Below are positions 50,965 through 59,050 of a stretch of DNA of 64,000 nucleotides, piece after piece. The notes under the pieces were generated by a model. The model did no database searches, was not told the DNA's origin, and worked only from the letters and a program-made list of their open reading frames with translations. Made by a program: the position numbers and the translations under genes. Numbering within the stretch: position 1 is the stretch's first letter; each line of letters begins with the position of its first letter. Source of the DNA: Domibacillus robiginosus (lineage in GTDB: Bacteria > Bacillota > Bacilli > Bacillales > Domibacillaceae); contig NZ_LAHL01000011.1 in assembly GCF_000966195.1 (NCBI RefSeq), forward strand, positions 186,001 through 250,000, in the 5' to 3' direction.

Positions 50965-51135
50965 ATGGTTCAACTTCTGTTAATCTTCGCCATGCTTTGT
51001 CTTGCAGCGAGCGGTGTTTCTTTTATAAACCAGCTTTTCACAAAAGGCTGGAGTAGAATAAAGTGGAAAACGCCGGGGATTTTGTTTCTTTTATATATTG
51101 CCGCTTATATTCCATTTATAATGATGCAAAATTAA
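50965..51135 (+). CDS. Small two-segment membrane protein
   Basis: 56 residues, two hydrophobic segments (about 4-20 and 36-53) separated by a basic stretch (LFTKGWSRIKWKT). ATG 50965 has tggaggg just upstream. It ends the ABC operon, before a terminator. I do not recognise a family. A role as a small transporter subunit is possible but only inferred from position. Confidence 0.65.
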   Translation: MVQLLLIFAMLCLAASGVSFINQLFTKGWSRIKWKTPGILFLLYIAAYIPFIMMQN

Positions 51136-51168
51136 ATAACACGCCGGGACTCCCGACGTGTTATTTTT
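51134..51168. terminator. Bidirectional terminator between ABC operon and rarA
   Basis: 16-bp stem (51134-51149 with 51151-51166) around a single-base loop, flanked by A and T runs, overlapping the rarA stop codon. Confidence 0.88.
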
Positions 51169-52137
51169 TGCTTCTTTCAATTTTTTCATATATACCGGCC
51201 AGCGCCTGCTCGAATTTGCCGGTTGCTTTTGGTTCAAAATAACGCCGTTGCTTTAATGTACTTGGCAAATAAGACTGTGCGACCCAGCCGCCATCAAAAT
51301 CGTGTGGATACTGATATCCAACCCCATGGCCGAGCTTGGCAGCACTTTTGTAATGTGCATCTTTTAAATGATCTGGCACAGCGCCCGCACGTCCAGCACG
51401 TACATCGGCGAGCGCCGCATCGATTGCTTTATAAGCAGAGTTAGATTTCGGTGACAAGCACAGCTCTATGACTGCGTTGGCGAGAGGGATGCGTGCTTCT
51501 GGAAATCCGAGCCGTTCTGCCGCCTCAACAGCAGAAAGGGTGCGTTCTCCGGCCTGTGGACTGGCAAGGCCCACATCTTCATAGGCAATCACAACAAGAC
51601 GTCTGGCGATACTAACAAGATCGCCTGCTTCAATTAAGCGGGCGAGATAGTGGAGAGCAGCATTCACATCGCTGCCCCGGATGGATTTTTGAAATGCGCT
51701 TAATACGTCATAATGAGCATCGCCATCCTTGTCATGGGCAAAACTTTTTCGCTGAAGACATTCCTCGGCCGTTTGGAGTGAGATATGAATCGTACCAGTT
51801 GCACTCGGCCTGGTGGACGACACAGCTAGTTCAAGTGCGTTTAATGAGCTGCGAACATCGCCACCGGAGCCCTGGGCAAAATGAGTAAGTGCTTCATCGG
51901 TTACCTCTGTTTTAAACATGCCGAGCCCTCGTTCTTTATCCCGCAGCGCTTCGTTTAACAGGCGCTTTACTGAGTCAGGCTCAAGCGGCTTTACTTCGAA
52001 AATCTGGCACCGGCTCCGGATTGCGGGATTAATAGCGTGATACGGGTTGCTGGTCGTGGCGCCGATCAAAATAATCATCCCGTTTTCCAAAAATGGCAGC
52101 AAATAATCCTGCTTGGCTTTGTCAAGGCGGTGGGCCT
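51161..52137 (-). pseudogene. rarA: Truncated replication-associated recombinase RarA
   Basis: C-terminal three quarters of the RarA/MgsA (YrvN) AAA+ protein. Recognisable reading begins at the Walker B/sensor part, HRLDKAKQDYLLPFLENG, and runs through GATTSNPYHAINPAIRSRC to the C-terminal tetramerisation domain. The family is about 420 residues; about 320 remain. The N-terminal 100 or so, including Walker A, is missing. Upstream of the codon for the residue before HRLDK the similarity stops abruptly, and an in-frame TGA lies a few codons on. ATG 52102 could start a fragment, but without Walker A it cannot be an ATPase. The break coincides with the start of AT-rich accessory DNA. Confidence 0.88.
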
Positions 52138-52429
52138 TTGTATACCTATTTCAAATGGATAAAAAGATAGAAAGCTTATAAATAAAGGTTTGTATTAATA
52201 TTATCCATTTAAAACGGTTAATAGCCTTAAAATTCATCACAAAGTTATTCCAAGTGATTCATGTTTAATACAGTTACCACGTTGTTTAAATTGGTTAATT
52301 TTCGTATTCCTATTCCGGTGAGGAATTTTATGGGCATGCTGAATAAATCTGTTAATAAGACTTTTTACATGCTATAATATGTACTAGACTTCAGCAGAAG
52401 TAAATAATAAGGGATAGGTGTTTATGTAA
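52138..52429. other. Left edge of accessory region; promoter of next gene
   Basis: 292 bases of AT-rich sequence. A 10-bp inverted pair, aaatggataa at 52153-52162 and its complement at 52201-52210, lies close to the rarA break. TGTTAA at 52350 and an extended -10 (TGCTATAAT, 52370-52378) with 17-base spacing form a likely promoter for the gene at 52430. No coding sequence seen. Confidence 0.55.
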
Positions 52430-53647
52430 ATGTCTCAACAACCATTGGTTCAGAATGTGCAACAACAGGATTCAAAAATCGCCATTCAAACGAAACTTGA
52501 TTTGCTGAGCAATTCTTATCAGCCGATGATTGATAAGTTTCATAAAGTTCAAGGAACTCAAGACTGGGAAAAATTTATCTTTAAGTTATATATGTCAAAT
52601 CCCTGTAAGTTGACGCTTAATACTTTTAAACAAAACAATATCATTAAAGCTTTACACGGTTTCGTAGCCCTTTTAATACTTATTGTGATGGGAACTCTTG
52701 CAGATAAATTTTCTTCATATTTGGCTAATTGGGACTTGTTCCAAAATGATTTATTCCAAGCCATTATCACCAACAACGGTTCAAGTAAATTTGGAGAGGT
52801 TCTCGATAAAATTGCACTAGCTGTCCTTGTTACTGTTCCCTTTTATTTAATCGTATATATTATTTTGCATTGTTATCATATCAAAAATGCTCGTAAAAAC
52901 ATGAAGGATTGGACTCATCCAATGTTTAATCTTGGATTGTATAGACATGTAAATCCAAACGAATATGCTCAAATAGAGCCTTTTGTTCGGGAATATTTTC
53001 AATTAAAGCAACTTGAAGCATATGTTTTATCAAATAACATGTCAGATACTTTAGAAATAGCTACCGCTGAGGTTATTAATTTAAAGAAAGAATATGATGA
53101 ATTAAAGAGAAAGTCACTGCAATTTAACCAAGAGAAACAAGGATTAAACGAGATGTTGGATGTATTTCAACGTAACTTTTTCAAAATCGCTGAATGTTTT
53201 TTAAATAATAATTTTTCTAATTTTGAATTAGATTTAGGATTAATAAGTCCCAAATATACTATTTATAAAATAGTACATGGGCAAACAACTGCTAATCGAA
53301 TTGAGCCAAACACAATACCCGGCGCAAACAAAATAGTACAGTTGTCAACTTCATCGCCAGACCCTGTTTCCCGCTCTTATTATAGTCCGCACGCTTTTAC
53401 ACATTTTAAAGGGAGCAATACTGCATGCTTTAAGGTCACCTTAAAATCAAATATTATATGGATAATTAGCTATAAATTAAATCCAGATGATGATAACAGG
53501 ATGAAATTCCTGTCAACAGATGATAAAATAATAAGTGAAGAGACCATAATTAGTAAGAATGTTTATGAAATTGTTAAATTGCATCTTAACTTACAACATA
53601 AGTACAGCAATTTAAGTACAGCAGTTACAGAAGGAGGAGAGAGATAA
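52430..53647 (+). CDS. Two-TM coiled-coil membrane protein of unknown function
   Basis: 405 residues, not recognised. Soluble N-terminal part (1-70), two membrane helices (about 75-92 and 128-150), a charged helical region with predicted coiled coil (about 195-250), and a C-terminal globular region (about 255-400) with an alpha/beta alternation and the sequence AFTHFKGSNTACFKVTL, vaguely sensor-domain-like. Base composition is clearly more AT-rich than the core genes. ATG 52430 with a modest binding site (gggataggtg). Its stop overlaps the next gene (TAATG), so the two are translationally coupled. Confidence 0.8.
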   Translation: MSQQPLVQNVQQQDSKIAIQTKLDLLSNSYQPMIDKFHKVQGTQDWEKFIFKLYMSNPCKLTLNTFKQNNIIKALHGFVALLILIVMGTLADKFSSYLANWDLFQNDLFQAIITNNGSSKFGEVLDKIALAVLVTVPFYLIVYIILHCYHIKNARKNMKDWTHPMFNLGLYRHVNPNEYAQIEPFVREYFQLKQLEAYVLSNNMSDTLEIATAEVINLKKEYDELKRKSLQFNQEKQGLNEMLDVFQRNFFKIAECFLNNNFSNFELDLGLISPKYTIYKIVHGQTTANRIEPNTIPGANKIVQLSTSSPDPVSRSYYSPHAFTHFKGSNTACFKVTLKSNIIWIISYKLNPDDDNRMKFLSTDDKIISEETIISKNVYEIVKLHLNLQHKYSNLSTAVTEGGER

Positions 53648-53910
53648 TGCCTAATTTAGCGGAAACTAGTAGCGTTAGTCGTTCCTCAAAAAAAACCGGA
53701 AGAAAAGCAAGGACGAAATCTTTGGAAAGAGCAAGGATGAGTGCGGCTAGAACTAAAAGCAGCGTAGCTGATGTTAAGGAGAATTCCCTTAGCCCTCGCG
53801 GACAAGCTGTACATTCAAGGTTATTGGATGAACGAAATGATATTTTAGAACTTCAAGATAAAATTGATGAACGGTTTGACTCGTTGCTTAAGTTGCTGAA
53901 TAACAAATAA
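53647..53910 (+). CDS. Small basic protein coupled to the membrane protein
   Basis: 87 residues. The first 45 are highly basic and Ser/Arg/Lys-rich (RSSKKTGRKARTKSLERARM), probably disordered or nucleic-acid binding. The rest is helical, ending DKIDERFDSLLKLLNNK. ATG 53647 overlaps the upstream stop by one base; the binding site aaggaggaga is inside the upstream gene. Not recognised. A convergent small gene just downstream ends with a similar helix. Confidence 0.75.
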   Translation: MPNLAETSSVSRSSKKTGRKARTKSLERARMSAARTKSSVADVKENSLSPRGQAVHSRLLDERNDILELQDKIDERFDSLLKLLNNK

Positions 53911-53938
53911 CCCTCTCAAAAAAGAGAGGGTTATTTTT
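53905..53938. terminator. Bidirectional terminator
   Basis: Perfect 13-bp stem (53905-53917 with 53924-53936), A-rich loop, T run on the plus side; serves the two-gene unit on the left and the convergent small gene on the right. Confidence 0.9.
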
Positions 53939-54098
53939 TTGAACCAGACCGTAACAAATCAATTAACGTATCAAATCGTTTGGATACTTTTTCACCTGTA
54001 CTTAAAATTTCATCCATTCGTATTTTATCTATTTCATTCAAGGTTTTCATTTCTTTATAACTAATTCCCCAATATTTATCTTTATCAACATTTCTCAT
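53931..54098 (-). CDS. Small protein with RFDxLxxLL tail
   Basis: 55 residues (MRNVDKDKYWGISYKEMKT at the start). ATG at 54098 is preceded by gtgagggg at good spacing; a second in-frame ATG two codons upstream is too close to that site. The C-terminus EKVSKRFDTLIDLLRSGSKK resembles the end of the convergent 87-residue protein (DKIDERFDSLLKLLNNK), suggesting a shared interaction helix. The stop codon lies in the shared terminator. Family unknown. Confidence 0.6.
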   Translation of the reverse strand: MRNVDKDKYWGISYKEMKTLNEIDKIRMDEILSTGEKVSKRFDTLIDLLRSGSKK

Positions 54099-54428
54099 AT
54101 CCATCCCCTCACTTTTGATTAAAGCTATGGTTCTTCATCATTTTTTAGAAGTTGTTATTTAAAACATTTAATTCTGGTTGACTGTGTATGTATTATTATC
54201 TATACCACATAGGTTCTTCATTACACTTATTATTGACTAAAAGTGTTAAATCTTTGCACTGTGATAAAAAATTTTTTAAAGGTATTTTCACATGTATTTG
54301 AGATAGAACTTTTTATGCCACATGTAAAATTTAGATTGAATAAAGAAAGCATCATCCACACAAAGCAGCCAAAAACCAAAGGCTCTAAGTAAAATACTGC
54401 AATATATGAAAGTGCATAAGATGGGTGA
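54099..54428. other. AT-rich intergenic stretch without a recognised gene
   Basis: 330 bases. I see scattered TA-rich segments that could be promoters for the small minus-strand gene on the left, but no convincing coding frame, structured RNA or repeat. Confidence 0.5.
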
Positions 54429-54632
54429 ATGAATAGAAAATACCGAAAGCCCTATCTGGACAATGGAAAAAAGGAACCTTATACCTCGGTCGACCGTCGT
54501 TATCTAGACTCAAGAAACAAAGTCAAAAAAGGAGCAGTAAATCAAGACACAGTTAAATTTTTATTAGTAATATTTAAAGACACTGTTGCAGTTTTTTTAT
54601 TAATGACGACGCTAGTACATATATCTGACTAA
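54429..54632 (+). CDS. Possible small membrane protein
   Basis: 67 residues: a basic, polar N-terminal part (RKYRKPYLDNGKKEPYTS) and one hydrophobic segment at about residues 43-63. The ribosome binding site is weak (only gatgggtg upstream). Not recognised, with no supporting neighbour on the same strand, so it may not be a real gene. Confidence 0.35.
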   Translation: MNRKYRKPYLDNGKKEPYTSVDRRYLDSRNKVKKGAVNQDTVKFLLVIFKDTVAVFLLMTTLVHISD

Positions 54633-55088
54633 ACTGAAGGTCTTAACTGCCTTGAGGAGAGAAAGTTGTGAAGAGGACATAGAGGAGGGATAATACCAAC
54701 TTTTTTTGTTATATTTTTTGAGCTGTTCTAATACATTGACCTAAAAAGCAAATTTGCTTACAAAACACTAGGAAAAGAATTTCGGTAATTGTCAGCTGCC
54801 AAAAATTGTAGGCTCGGTTAGCTACATTTTCACCAGGACAATCAAAATCTATATTTTTCCTTACCAAAGAACAAAAGAGAACCTTTTTGGATTCTCTTTT
54901 TTAATACCTAAAATTTCTGATGTGCAACCGCTGATTTAGCTTCTGACGGGCATTCCTTTCGTGTGTATAGATACCATATTTGAAAAGACCTGTTGAAAGG
55001 TTCAGCCCAAGGTTCTCTAAAAGCATTCGCTTAGAACTTCTATTGTGCTAACAGAGTGTTAATGGAGGTAACCTCAAATAAGAGGATA
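54633..55088. other. Intergenic stretch with one terminator-like hairpin
   Basis: 456 bases, AT-rich. A hairpin aaaagagaa / ttctctttt (about 54872-54900) followed by T looks like a plus-strand terminator, but no gene clearly ends before it. No coding frame with a credible start is seen. Decayed sequence is plausible. Confidence 0.4.
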
Positions 55089-55319
55089 TCACACAGCATC
55101 TAATAAATCCTCCAACTCTTTTATTAACTTGCTTGGTCTTTCATTCAAAATTATTGCAATGGAAAAGATAGTATTAATAGTTGGTTTTCGCTTTCCTCTT
55201 TCCAATAAACTAATATATGTTCTATCTAGGCCGCTTTTAAATGCTAAGGCTTCTTGTGAAAGGCCACTTTGATTTCTATATTTCTTTAATATTAGGCCAA
55301 ACCCTTCCTCTATAGTCAT
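55089..55319 (-). CDS. Controller (C protein)-like XRE regulator
   Basis: 76-residue single-domain helix-turn-helix protein (LSQEALAFKSGLDRTYISLLERGKRKPTINTI), the size and sequence type of controller proteins of restriction-modification systems. They bind C-boxes as dimers, first activating then repressing their own promoter. Matching boxes lie immediately upstream (see the operator entry), which strengthens the call. ATG at 55319 follows aaagaggag. No endonuclease or methyltransferase gene is visible on either side, so it is either an orphan or regulates something else nearby. Confidence 0.82.
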   Translation of the reverse strand: MTIEEGFGLILKKYRNQSGLSQEALAFKSGLDRTYISLLERGKRKPTINTIFSIAIILNERPSKLIKELEDLLDAV

Positions 55320-55367
55320 AAAAAACTCCTCTTTACTAAAGGTAATAAATTGATTTTCATATTAATG

Positions 55368-55441
55368 TTACAAATAGTCCACGGACTATAGTATTCGTAG
55401 GAATTAGTTTTTTTTATTGCATTATTTGTAGACTATAGTCA
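55368..55441. promoter_or_regulatory. C-box operators upstream of the controller gene
   Basis: Read on the minus strand, ACTATAGTCCGTGGACTA (55375-55392) sits directly upstream of a TTGTAA -35 (55368-55373). It shows the TATAGTCCGTG core typical of C-boxes. A second, perfect palindrome GACTATAGTC lies at 55431-55440 inside TTGTAGACTATAGTCATA. I recall C.Esp1396I sites being very similar. Two sites could serve the controller gene and the divergent gene at 55544. Confidence 0.75.
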
Positions 55442-55543
55442 TAATTAAGAGAGGTTATTTTTGAAAGCTTAATTAAGTGAAATTTAGCGGTAGTTAAATT
55501 TATGTTGATTGCCTGTTAAGAATACATTAAAAGGAGTAAGCAC

Positions 55544-55765
55544 ATGTTTTTAACATTACAATTAAAGCGTCTTGTCGATGAGGTTGAACAAAAGAATCTA
55601 AATGAGAATGAGGAATATTTATTAGAAATAATAAAACTGTTGGTGGAGTACCGAGAATTTGATACATCAAGTGCATTATTTGAGTTAAAAACAGATATTA
55701 AATATTTTTGGCAAAGGTTAGCTGAATTTGATAAAGAAATTAAAGAAATAAGAAAACAGATTTAA
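55544..55765 (+). CDS. Small acidic helical protein divergent from the controller gene
   Basis: 73 residues, almost entirely alpha-helical by composition, with heptad-like patterns (LKRLVDEVEQKNLNENEEYLLEIIKLL) and a basic C-terminal end. ATG 55544 has a strong aaaggagt upstream. Not recognised. It shares the control region containing the C-boxes, so it may be a target of the controller. Confidence 0.65.
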   Translation: MFLTLQLKRLVDEVEQKNLNENEEYLLEIIKLLVEYREFDTSSALFELKTDIKYFWQRLAEFDKEIKEIRKQI

Positions 55766-55812
55766 TCACGTGTTTTTTTAGATTAGTTAAAGGTTAATAC
55801 GATTTTTTCTAA

Positions 55813-55876
55813 AAAGGCAGCTTACTTGAATGGGCCGGCTAAATATTTAGCCGGCCCATTCAAGTAAGCTGCCTTT
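55813..55876. repeat. 64-bp perfect palindrome
   Basis: 32-base arms 55813-55844 and 55845-55876 are exact reverse complements with no spacer, GC-rich in the middle of each arm (gggccggc) in otherwise AT-rich DNA. T residues on both outer sides would let it act as a bidirectional terminator between the gene at 55544 and the convergent small gene at 55914. It is far longer than a terminator needs, so a mobile hairpin element or remnant is possible. Confidence 0.9.
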
Positions 55877-55913
55877 AAGTTGTGCTTTAAAATTAAAGTG
55901 ATACTTTATTCAA

Positions 55914-56042
55914 TTATTTCTTTTCGATAGTATAAATTGTTACTTTGGTTCCGTCTTGATTATGAAAGGTTTCTTTGGATATTATCTTTCCAGGGTTCTT
56001 CACTAACTTTTTTAATGGCTTAAAATTGCCGTATTTTTTCAT
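55914..56042 (-). CDS. Small basic protein
   Basis: 42 residues: MKKYGNFKPLKKLVKNPGK at the start, ending VTIYTIEKK. ATG at 56042 is preceded by aaaggatg at good spacing. Lysine-rich, with a beta-strand-like second half. Not recognised. It lies downstream of, and in line with, the large membrane-protein gene, so it may be in the same transcript. Confidence 0.5.
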   Translation of the reverse strand: MKKYGNFKPLKKLVKNPGKIISKETFHNQDGTKVTIYTIEKK

Positions 56043-56128
56043 CAAATCATCCTTTTTCTATTTCTGAAAACTGAATTAGCAGGATTTACCTGTGTAACGC
56101 CAATAACTCGTTATGTTCTTCTGCTACA

Positions 56129-58087
56129 TTAAACTTCAAGAGAACTTGACTCCGATGGCGATTTTCCATCTGATTCATCTAGAGATTTTAATTTTAATTT
56201 ATCCCGAATATCCTTCATTATCTCTTTGTCCTTAAAAAATAAAAGTCCATATTTTGTAGAGGAACTTTCAATCTTTTTAAAAATATAGCTTGAATAAGGG
56301 CAATTTTCAAATTCATTATCCATCTCTATAAAGGTCTTAAAGCTATCGTCATCCTCAACAAACCACAAAGCCTCTTTAATTACATATTTTTGTTGACCAT
56401 AAAGCAAAATGACCATTTTTTTACAACAATAATCAAATGTTTCAATGTTAATACCGATTAATCCAATTTCTGTATTTTCATCACTAACATTGTCAGGCTC
56501 ATCAATAGATTCAAATATAGTAGTGAAGGAAAGAGGTGCTTGTTTTAAGCGTTGATAAGCATTATTAATTTCTTCGCCTGTAAAGTTTGTCACTAAATAT
56601 TTTACTAAGAATCCAACTGTTCCATAGTGTGAAACTTCTATAGCTTTTACTAAAGACTGCAATAAGATGACAATAGCAGACTTTTTAAGATTTTTTTGAT
56701 TTTGTGCTGCTATAGCTTTAAACATAGGCTTTACTATTGCCTTCGGTCGTTTAGTCTTTCCATCGATTATATGTTCTTTAAAATCATAAACTACCGTTGT
56801 CAGCATTTCGGCATTTTTTTTAACAACAAGTTTTTGAATAAGGTTTTTGTAAATTATTAAAGTGCTATCTTCAGGTAGGTTTTTTAACCCGTTTAGAAAA
56901 TCTCTTAGTTGCCTTTCATTAGATGTGTCTAAAGAATCTAAAAATTCATTAAGACTTAATGTGAAATGTTGTTTTAAACTGTCTTCTCCATCTAGAAACA
57001 TTAAGAAATACAACCGAGTCAATTCTTTTCCTTTATTAAAATGATTGTTTTTGTATAAGTGGATAAGTAAAGATAAAGTATTTCTTAATAAGGAATTATA
57101 AATGCCTACAAAGTGCAAGCCATCTCTTTCTAATAAATGACTCGCAACATTTTCAACATCGTATCTGGAATTTCCACCTTTTAATTTTTTTATTATTTCA
57201 GAAAGAGCAGCTACATTTTCGTCGAAATCCTTGTTCATATTATGGTCTCCAAGGAACTTCAAGTTTTGAAAAATGCTTTCAATATTATGATGGAAGGTCT
57301 TATATAACTCTATTAACAAGTTATTGAATTTTTTTCTCGTATAGAATCCTGTAAGGATATTTAGATTTTTAGCTATTTGCATAATTGAATTCTTTAACAT
57401 TTTGTCTGGATTCATTGAAATAAAAAGGTACCTGATTAGCTCAACAACAAATGTTGTTGCTGAAATAATTATCGCAATCCAAGCGCAAATTTTGTAAAAT
57501 AGAACATTTGTAACATGCAAAGGGTGTTGATTAGCATATTCCTCTTGTTTCATTAAAGAATCCATGTTAGCGGAAAGCGTATAACCTGTTATCATCGAAA
57601 ATATAACCATAAGCACCACAAAAACCACAAGCCCGTTTTTTCTGGTTACATTTGATACGGAAGGTGATATAGTTTTTTGCTCTCGGTGAGTAAAGACATA
57701 CATTGCGGACAAAATAGATAGTACAAGCGCTAGAGAACTAGTGACAGTAATTATAATATATCTGATTGTTTCGTCACCAAATCCTTTAAATCCACCGGAG
57801 GTAAGTGCTTCGTCGAAAAACTGCTTTGTTTCATCTGAAGCTGCGTTGTTTATTGGTGGAATTAAAAAATAAAAAATTAAGAAGAGTAAATACAAAAAAA
57901 CAAGAGTAATATGTGTATTTTCCGATATAGTATTTTTTATCAATTTTGAACGATAATACATTATAGAAGTAAAAGTAAATCGAGAAAGGGTTGTCTTTTT
58001 CTCCCTAATAGTTGTCGAAGAAAATTTCTCCTTTACTTTCTCGGTATCTATTCTTTTTTTAATACGATTAGTAAGCCAACCCCACAT
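56129..58087 (-). CDS. Large four-TM protein of unknown function downstream of a Panacea gene
   Basis: 652 residues, not recognised. Four membrane helices in the N-terminal third (about 60-80, 110-132, 150-170, 195-222), then about 430 residues of mostly helical cytoplasmic sequence and a Ser/Glu-rich tail (SDGKSPSESSSLEV). No catalytic motif is visible. ATG at 58087 follows aaaggag. It lies 60 bases downstream of, and in the same direction as, the Panacea-domain gene, with a hairpin between them. Such membrane proteins next to Panacea antitoxins can be toxins that depolarise the membrane; that role is inference. Codon use is AT-rich. Confidence 0.82.
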   Translation of the reverse strand: MWGWLTNRIKKRIDTEKVKEKFSSTTIREKKTTLSRFTFTSIMYYRSKLIKNTISENTHITLVFLYLLFLIFYFLIPPINNAASDETKQFFDEALTSGGFKGFGDETIRYIIITVTSSLALVLSILSAMYVFTHREQKTISPSVSNVTRKNGLVVFVVLMVIFSMITGYTLSANMDSLMKQEEYANQHPLHVTNVLFYKICAWIAIIISATTFVVELIRYLFISMNPDKMLKNSIMQIAKNLNILTGFYTRKKFNNLLIELYKTFHHNIESIFQNLKFLGDHNMNKDFDENVAALSEIIKKLKGGNSRYDVENVASHLLERDGLHFVGIYNSLLRNTLSLLIHLYKNNHFNKGKELTRLYFLMFLDGEDSLKQHFTLSLNEFLDSLDTSNERQLRDFLNGLKNLPEDSTLIIYKNLIQKLVVKKNAEMLTTVVYDFKEHIIDGKTKRPKAIVKPMFKAIAAQNQKNLKKSAIVILLQSLVKAIEVSHYGTVGFLVKYLVTNFTGEEINNAYQRLKQAPLSFTTIFESIDEPDNVSDENTEIGLIGINIETFDYCCKKMVILLYGQQKYVIKEALWFVEDDDSFKTFIEMDNEFENCPYSSYIFKKIESSSTKYGLLFFKDKEIMKDIRDKLKLKSLDESDGKSPSESSSLEV

Positions 58088-58114
58088 TATGCAGTTCTCC
58101 TTTGAATGACAAAA

Positions 58115-58135
58115 GAGACGAGAATATCTCGTCTC
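58115..58135 (-). terminator. Hairpin between the Panacea gene and the membrane-protein gene
   Basis: Perfect 9-bp stem (gagacgaga, 58115-58123, with 58127-58135) and 3-base loop. On the minus strand it is followed by TTTTG, so it is a weak terminator or attenuator that could lower expression of the downstream gene relative to the Panacea gene. Confidence 0.7.
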
Positions 58136-58147
58136 CTAATTACATTT

Positions 58148-58603
58148 TTATGCTTCTTGAGCTAATTGGAAAAAGAATTTTGAAATTTTTCTTTTTTGTA
58201 TAATGCTATCTCTTGGTGTAGTAAGCCATGGTTTCTCTTGATGAGTAAGCTCTTCAAGATACTTTCCATCATATTGACCATAAGCATCCCAAACTGAATT
58301 TAATATCTCCTGTTGTCTTTTTGTAAAGATAGGCTTGCCTTTTTTTGTTTTGTTGTGAAAAGGCTTGGCTGGGATAGTTAAATACCTATAATCCTTATAT
58401 TCAAAATAAATATCTCGGACAACGGGACCATGTTCCCATGCTACAATATCATCTTCAAACAAAGCTTCACCATTACTAAAGGCCATATGCCATCCTTGAC
58501 AATAATATAACAGCTTTTGAAGTTTTAACGGAGTTACTGCCCAAGGGGTATTTGGTTTACTTAAGCTTAACAAGTAAGCAGCTACATCTGTCGCTTTTGG
58601 CAT
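58148..58603 (-). CDS. Panacea-domain (SocA/DUF4065) antitoxin-like protein
   Basis: 151 residues with the Panacea signature: VTPLKLQKLLYYCQGWHMAFSNGE near residue 25 and FEDDIVAWEHGPVVRDIYFEYK near 50, followed by the helical C-terminal part. Panacea (PanA) proteins are antitoxins that neutralise structurally unrelated toxins encoded next to them; relatives include phage GepA and SocA. The ATG at 58603 follows aaggaggag. The partner would be the large membrane protein encoded 60 bases downstream, but that pairing is not proven by sequence. Confidence 0.88.
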   Translation of the reverse strand: MPKATDVAAYLLSLSKPNTPWAVTPLKLQKLLYYCQGWHMAFSNGEALFEDDIVAWEHGPVVRDIYFEYKDYRYLTIPAKPFHNKTKKGKPIFTKRQQEILNSVWDAYGQYDGKYLEELTHQEKPWLTTPRDSIIQKRKISKFFFQLAQEA

Positions 58604-59050
58604 AATATACTCCTCCTTCCTGTAATTTCATTTTATAATAAGAAAGAAGGATTGTCACTTCACATTTTAAAATTACAGAAAATTTGTTCTATAATTTTTA
58701 TTGTATTTACTTTGCCTGCGTTTAATGGTTTTGTTTGTAATTAAAAAAAGAGGAATTATCCGTGACTACTTATACAAGTGAAAGGTAAAAATTCAACATA
58801 GTAATAATTAACGTTATTTGTATTTGAAATGACAGAAACATGGGATAGCTTGTGCTTATCAAAATCTAATGCGTAATCCTTATTGAACTCCCATGAAAAT
58901 TCAACTCTCTAACTTCATAAAATGGCCATACTAAATTAGACGCAGCCCATTCATTACCCGTTCTGCATCCATTTTCATTATCTGTGGTGTAGCGCTGGTT
59001 TTGCGCTACATGGATGGCTAACGGGGCAGGTTAGTGGAAGAACAATAAAA
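58604..59050. other. Intergenic stretch upstream of the Panacea gene
   Basis: About 450 bases. The minus-strand promoter of the Panacea gene should lie at 58610-58680 (a ttataat-like box is at 58632). A short hairpin gtagcgc / gcgctac occurs at 58989-59009. One copy of the dispersed motif CTAACGGGGCAGGTTAG is at 59018-59034. A minus-strand open stretch near 58880-59030 has no start codon and may be a gene remnant. Confidence 0.45.

Noticed and set aside
58880-59030. Minus-strand open stretch containing ENGCRTGNEWAASN
   Set aside because: About 55 codons without a start codon, preceded by a stop; perhaps a remnant, but not supportable as a gene.
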